From Emmonsiellopsis sp. PD_33 (lineage: Eukaryota > Ascomycota > Eurotiomycetes > Onygenales > Ajellomycetaceae), in contig JANTQF010000013.1 in assembly GCA_032988165.1 (NCBI GenBank), forward strand, positions 186,001 to 250,000: DNA of 64,000 bases, given 5' to 3'. The notes under the pieces were generated by a model, which saw nothing but the letters and a program-made list of their open reading frames with translations, was not told the DNA's origin and made no database searches. Made by a program: the position numbers and the translations under genes. Numbering within the stretch: the stretch's first letter is position 1; each line of letters opens with the position of its first letter. Shown piece after piece: positions 59,696 to 64,000 of the stretch.

Positions 59696-61727
59696 CTACA
59701 CCAGCACCTTCTGGCTTCTGGCCTTGCTCCTCATCTCTTCCATCGTGCTGGACCCCTCCAAGACTCCTCCCGTCGTCCGGCCCTGGCGCAAGACCGCAAG
59801 AGAGCTGCTCTTCCATATCTGTACCGCCTCGGGCCCAGAGGAGTTTCTGACAGTCAACTGCCAGAACACAAGGCCACCAGCTAGCATCAGGGCATGAAGC
59901 ACTATCCAACCCCATTCGATGCTATAATACGTCGTCGCGACACCGACGAGTCCGATTTCGGGATAATTGTTGCTGCCCAGACTTATATGACCATTCCATG
60001 GGTCAAACCTGGAGGTGCCGTCTCCATTTCTGCGCATGTCGTTGGTCATGCTCGCCGCGAGCGCGGCAAACTTGGCAGCAAGGTCGATATCTTCATTTAT
60101 CTCGTAGATGCGCCGTAACGCCTCCGGGTACGCCTTGCGGCTTATGAACGCACCATTGTAGCCGACGGCATGCTCACCCAGTCGCTCCGCAATAACACGA
60201 CTTAAATTGGCTGATCCTGTCATGTTTACGGTTAGCAGTGACGGGAAGTACGCGCTGATGGGCTTGACGGCGGTCTCGGCCAACGTATAAGTGGAGGCAC
60301 TGGAGTTCTGCGGGTAGTGCAAGATCAAGTCTTCCCTGCTGATCGCAGAGTATCGTTCGTCCCACTCTAAGCTTGACATTTGGTGATCTGGAGGGATGTT
60401 TTCAGGAGCGTAGTCTTCGTCCAGGGGTGAAAACGTTGGCTGCCAAGAATTTGGATCTCGCTTAGCTTGAGTGTCCTCAGTGGTGTTTTCGTAGATGGTG
60501 TTTCCCTCCACTGTCGTGTTGATGTTCTGGACGCAGTAGTATACCGCACATTCGCTTGCGCGGACAGGGACATCAGGCCACTTGGCAAAATCACTCCGCA
60601 GTTGGACTGTATCCACGTAGATTATGCTAGTCGACCAGATCAAGGTGTCCATGTCCTGCATCCGGTTGGTTTTTGCCGGGTTCCCGCTTCCAAACGAAGT
60701 CATAGCAGGACCAGCCACAAGCCACGAGTTGCTTGGGTTCTGGTAGCCCTGTTCTGTCATTCCAAGGATATCGGCAGTATGCCCGTTGATACCCGGAATA
60801 AAGTGACCGTTAGGCAAGACAAACGCTGAGCTTTCGTTCCCTAGCATTGTGTCTTCCCCCAAAATCAAAGGGCCCGCGACATCTCCAAAGTTGTCAACCC
60901 TCTTCAAGTCCAAAGTGATATTGTGGCATGTGTGGCAGACACCAAGGGTCTTGGAAGGGGGCCACGTGCACTGGCCTGTTGGGCATTTCACATTAGCCTG
61001 CTGGCGGATTTCAGCCAGCGAGCGGGAGAAGCCGCTCAGGATGGACCCTTGCATGGACAGATCTATCATCGTCTTCGCCACAATTGCCTTGGGCCCTGAT
61101 GGGTTTATAGTGGAGTTGGTAGCGTTTCCATACACCACGTCGCCCATGGTGTACTGCTGTGTTACCGCACTTTCGGCGCGGGCGTCACCCAGCCGGTGAA
61201 TAAACTCCGTTCCTTGCCGCAGCTGCACCAGCTGCTGCGAGAATGGGTCCAAGGCGATGGCGAGCAAGGTCAGAAAGGCGCCGAGTTGGACGGAGATTCT
61301 TTATATATCACTATCGATTAACCTCTGAAAAAAAGCGATCAGGGACGTATCGGGCTGCTGATGCTGCTACTCACGATCTTCGCATCCCCCAGAGAACGTT
61401 TATCCCACCAAGCGGACCACGACTCGCCGAATCCATCCGCTCAAAGTCGATCAGCAGCCGTTCGTCGCGGGAGAACAGGATCCATTTCCACTGGCTGATG
61501 CATTCGGAAATCGCAAAGATCAAAGCTGCCTTTGTCGCGGCAGAAACTATCGACACCAGGGTATTGAGCGTCACCCCGTACCAGTCGAAAATGGGCCGGT
61601 TGTCAAAGACACGGAGCAGAGCCACCATCCCGGCGAAAGCCAGCGATGATCCACCGAGGGCCCAGAGCTCTGGCATCCAGGGCGCGTATGCTGTCCCACG
61701 GCGCTTTGTTGGCGTTGTGTCATTCAT
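59696..61727 (-). CDS. DUF3176 fungal membrane protein
   Basis: Two exons on the minus strand, 61727-61375 and 61298-59696, with a 76-base intron ending in AAG; phases close to 651 residues. The N-terminal half of DUF3176 is clear: WMPELWALGGSSLAFAGMVAL (helix 1), GVTLNTLVSIVSAATKAAL (helix 2), then SQWKWILF and DFERMDSASRGPLG. Exon 2 opens with a third helix (LGAFLTLLAIALDPFSQQLVQ), followed by a large ectodomain with CPTGQCTWPPSKTLGVCHTC and many Asn-X-Ser/Thr sites. A last helix (IVLHALMLAGGLVFWQLTV) and a short basic tail close it. I chose Met at 61,727; the open frame continues upstream to 62,015 but that part lacks family features. An earlier acceptor with a better pyrimidine tract would give a stop. 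Function of the family is unknown; likely a plasma or endomembrane glycoprotein. Confidence 0.85.
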
Positions 61728-63396
61728 TCTCGAACAAATTGCATTTGACATTCGTAAATGCGTACAGCTTGGAATGCTCCACGAAGCTCGGAAGCTGGCG
61801 ACATCCCCCAAGTTGACATTGGAGGTGACGTGGAGGTCGTGCGACGAGGCTGGCGCTCGATACCTCATTCCTTTACTGATGGATTCTCCTCGGACGAAAC
61901 AACTCCGGCATCTTGGCATGCATGGGCGCTTAGCCATGCGGTGGACGCTGTACCCGGTATTTGCTGTGGGGATGTGCGGCCTGCGCCGACGCGTGAAGCC
62001 CACAGATTCCCCCATCCAGCAATCACAAGAACACTATTCCCAGCATAGGCCTTGGCAATCTCTGCCCAGTTGCCCTTCTCAGTTCTAGAAGTTCAAGCAG
62101 AGCCTCATTTCTCATCCCTCCACATGGGCCGGAAAACCCATCCGCCAACAGCAGGAATGCCTCATGTACGGGGCGCGAAGCAGCGGAACCGTGCTGGGCG
62201 TCATCCACACGACGAATCTTCACCCCCCAATGACCTGGGTACAGTGGGGTTGCAATCGCACAGCCTTGACCGTGGCATTGCGATAAACTCATTGATGTCG
62301 GCCTTCATGCATTCTATTTTTGACCAATCTCGGAAGCCTCTCTTTGGCTTTGTAAGGCTTGGTGCTTTAGATGGAGCTAGAAGACCCAAAGTAAATGTCT
62401 AAACGTAGTTAAAGTGAGCCCCACGCACGGTCGAAGTCAGGCGGGCGGTTATCAAGCGCTTAGCCGTTGATCCATGTGGGGAGCGCTTCAACTTCCCATA
62501 CTCAGCCAGTCACAGTCCCTTACAAAGCAGATATCCCAGTAGGGAGGCCAGTCTGAGCATATCTTGAGGGTAATTAGGGTAATTAGGCTGTAGAGTGAAG
62601 CAAAATTGCATTGAGGAAGAAGGGAACTTGAAGTGGAGGTAGTGACCAGGTCAAGAGCCATTTCAGCACAGTCTGCATGATGCTGACAGTGAGGCTACAT
62701 GTAGAAGATGCATGGCACACATGAGACAGGAGAATTGAGAATTGAGAGAAAAGAAAGGGGAATAAAATAGGGATGATGGAGAGAAGATGTTCGAGCAGTG
62801 GGAAGTGGTTTATAGAGCGATGTTGCGCTAAACCCGAAATGCGCAGCGCTAAACCCTATCCATGAAATTGGTAACCTTCTCCTCAGACATTTGATTTTAT
62901 CTCAATGAAAGCTGCAGAGGTTCTTTTTTCTTTGTCCGCGTTTGTATTCTTTTTTATCTGCTGGATTGGCAAGAGGAGGACTACGGATTGATACGCATCC
63001 ATTCCAGAGGCGGATTTCCCACTTAGCCAACCAACACCTCTCAAAACAGCCACCGCGCATACATAGTACATACATCCCCCTACGCCGCGAAAGGACACCA
63101 ACATGATTCCGAGCAGCTAGCTCCAAGCAGAAGGGAACCAAATAAAGACAGGAGAAAAAATACCCCCGGATCGGACGGAAGAGCAAAACCCAAGCAGCAG
63201 CAGCAGCAAAGAGCCCTCACGACCCCAAAAGCCCAGAACAAACGATGCCCCCTCGACCTTCCGCATCACCTCCATCCCCCCTTTAAACCCCCCGTACGCC
63301 AACCGACTTATAACCGCCATACGGAACTACCTACCTACCTACCCACGGCCAGAAAAAAAAGGTCTCAACCCAATCCACCCCATCCCTAACCAAAAA
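61728..63396. promoter_or_regulatory. Divergent upstream region with embedded CpG-free segment
   Basis: 1.7 kb between the divergent DUF3176 (-) and metallophosphoesterase (+) genes. Frames of 96-116 codons at 61,758-62,402 show no motif. A CpG-free island lies at 62,486-62,791 (listed separately). Ahead of the plus gene is a CT- and A-rich leader with CTACCTACCTACC (about 63,328-63,341). Confidence 0.5.
62486..62791. repeat. CpG-free island in gene space, probable hypermutated repeat fragment
   Basis: CG occurs at 62,484-62,485 and next at 62,792-62,793, with none in the 306 bases between, although G content is high and flanks have frequent CG. CA and TG words are common (GCATGATGCTGACAG, GCATGGCACACATGAG). 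This matches the composition of the compartment at 1-22,815, so a short transposon remnant is inferred. TAATTAGGG occurs twice at about 62,570-62,585. Ends not defined. Confidence 0.6.
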
Positions 63397-64000
63397 ATGC
63401 CCCCCCACTCGCACCGCGACCACTTCATCGAGCCGCCCTCCCTCGTCTCCCGCCTCTCCGCCGCCCTGCCACCCCGCGCGAGAGCGGTGATAACAACGCT
63501 CGCCGCGCGCGCGCAGATTCTAGCGACATCGTATGCGCGGGAGGCGCGGCGGAGTCGGCAGACCAGCGGGGTTTTCGGAATACTGAGGCGGCTCTGCTCG
63601 GTGCAGAATGTGCTGGTGCTGGTGTGGATTGTGACGCTGTGGTGGGGGGAGAGGAAGGTGTTTCGGGATAGTGTGGGCGGGTGTGGGTGGGGTGGGTGGG
63701 AGAGTTGGGTATGTTTTCTTCTTATCTTTTTATATGTGGGATAAAGATGGACTTATTTAGCTGACTGTTGCGGAACTGTGATATAGCCACAAGATGCGTT
63801 GCCCCATCGTGTCATCTTCGTGGCGGACCCCCAATTGGTTGATCCGCATACCTACCCCGGCCGCCCGTGGCCGCTCTCGTCGCTGACGGTCTTCTACGCC
63901 GATCTATATCTCTACCGAACGTATTCGTTACTCCAGCGCGAGCTACGGCCCGATACTACATTCTTTCTGGGGGATTTGTTTGATGGGGGAAGGGAATGGG
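63397..64000 (+). CDS. Ted1/Cdc1-type metallophosphoesterase, 5' part only
   Basis: Two exons visible, 63397-63708 and 63787 to the window end, with a 78-base intron GTATGT..TATAG; 175 codons seen, open at the 3' edge. Exon 1 has a short Arg-rich N terminus and one membrane segment (VQNVLVLVWIVTLWWG). Exon 2 opens the phosphoesterase domain with VIFVADPQLVDPHTYPGRPW (first metal-binding Asp), then FYADLYLYRTYSLLQ, and GDLFDGGREW (second metal motif GDxxDGGR). This arrangement is that of the ER membrane enzymes Cdc1, Ted1 and MPPE1/PGAP5. Family role: Mn2+-dependent removal of ethanolamine phosphate from the GPI-anchor glycan, needed for ER exit of GPI proteins. Which paralogue this is cannot be decided from the fragment. 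Confidence 0.85.

Noticed and set aside
61728..62015. N-terminal extension of the DUF3176 protein by 96 codons
   Set aside because: The upstream part is Arg/Ser-rich without family features, and the Met at 61,727 sits just before the conserved WMPELWAL segment.

Overview
The window looks like a chromosome segment of a filamentous ascomycete (Pezizomycotina, most likely Eurotiomycetes; an Onygenales member such as Coccidioides is my best guess, not proven). Genes carry short GT..AG introns, intergenic spaces are 0.5-5 kb, and recognisable products are fungal: Cym1, taxilin, a Zrc1-type zinc transporter, DUF3176 and DUF202 proteins, and a GH3 beta-glucosidase with a PA14 domain.

The window has two compartments. 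Bases 1 to about 22,815 are AT-rich and hold no intact gene. I found no CG dinucleotide anywhere in this stretch; the first is at 22,816-22,817, inside a 12-base palindrome after a G run. The stretch is a graveyard of mobile elements and tandem arrays. It holds a Plavaka/KDZ-type transposase relic (1 to ~2,695, +), a 185-bp array (2,889-4,345), a 94-bp array (~4,740-5,440) with dispersed copies, a duplicated segment (5,490-5,960 and 10,225-10,900), a 42-bp array (~7,029-7,300), a Ty1/copia Gag relic (8,690-9,470, -), a 40-bp array ending in a TATA-like box (11,265-11,590), two inverted arrays of one coding-phase repeat (12,690-13,010 and 16,320-16,770), and a PIF/Harbinger transposase relic (~21,240-22,260, -). 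All three recognisable relics keep one reading frame from end to end and are broken only by stop codons. That is the mark of a C-to-T mutator (RIP or CpG methylation decay), not of random decay.

From ~22,815 to the end the DNA is ordinary gene space: a small two-hydrophobic-segment protein (23,690), a PLD-like protein (25,196), a nitronate monooxygenase (28,391), a divergent pair of taxilin (-) and mitochondrial presequence protease Cym1 (+), a SAM methyltransferase (-), an intracellular-type GH3 beta-glucosidase (-), a gene-poor 5.4 kb, a cysteine-rich type I membrane protein (-), a fungal membrane protein of 601 residues (+), a DUF202 protein (+), a vacuolar-type zinc transporter (+), a DUF3176 membrane protein (-), and the 5' end of a Ted1/Cdc1-type metallophosphoesterase (+) cut by the window edge. 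A 306-bp CpG-free island at 62,486-62,791 suggests a small hypermutated repeat inside gene space.

The genes do not form an operon-like pathway or an obvious metabolite cluster; they are mainly housekeeping and membrane functions. Exon boundaries come from reading splice signals and reading-frame continuity by eye. No search or alignment was run.
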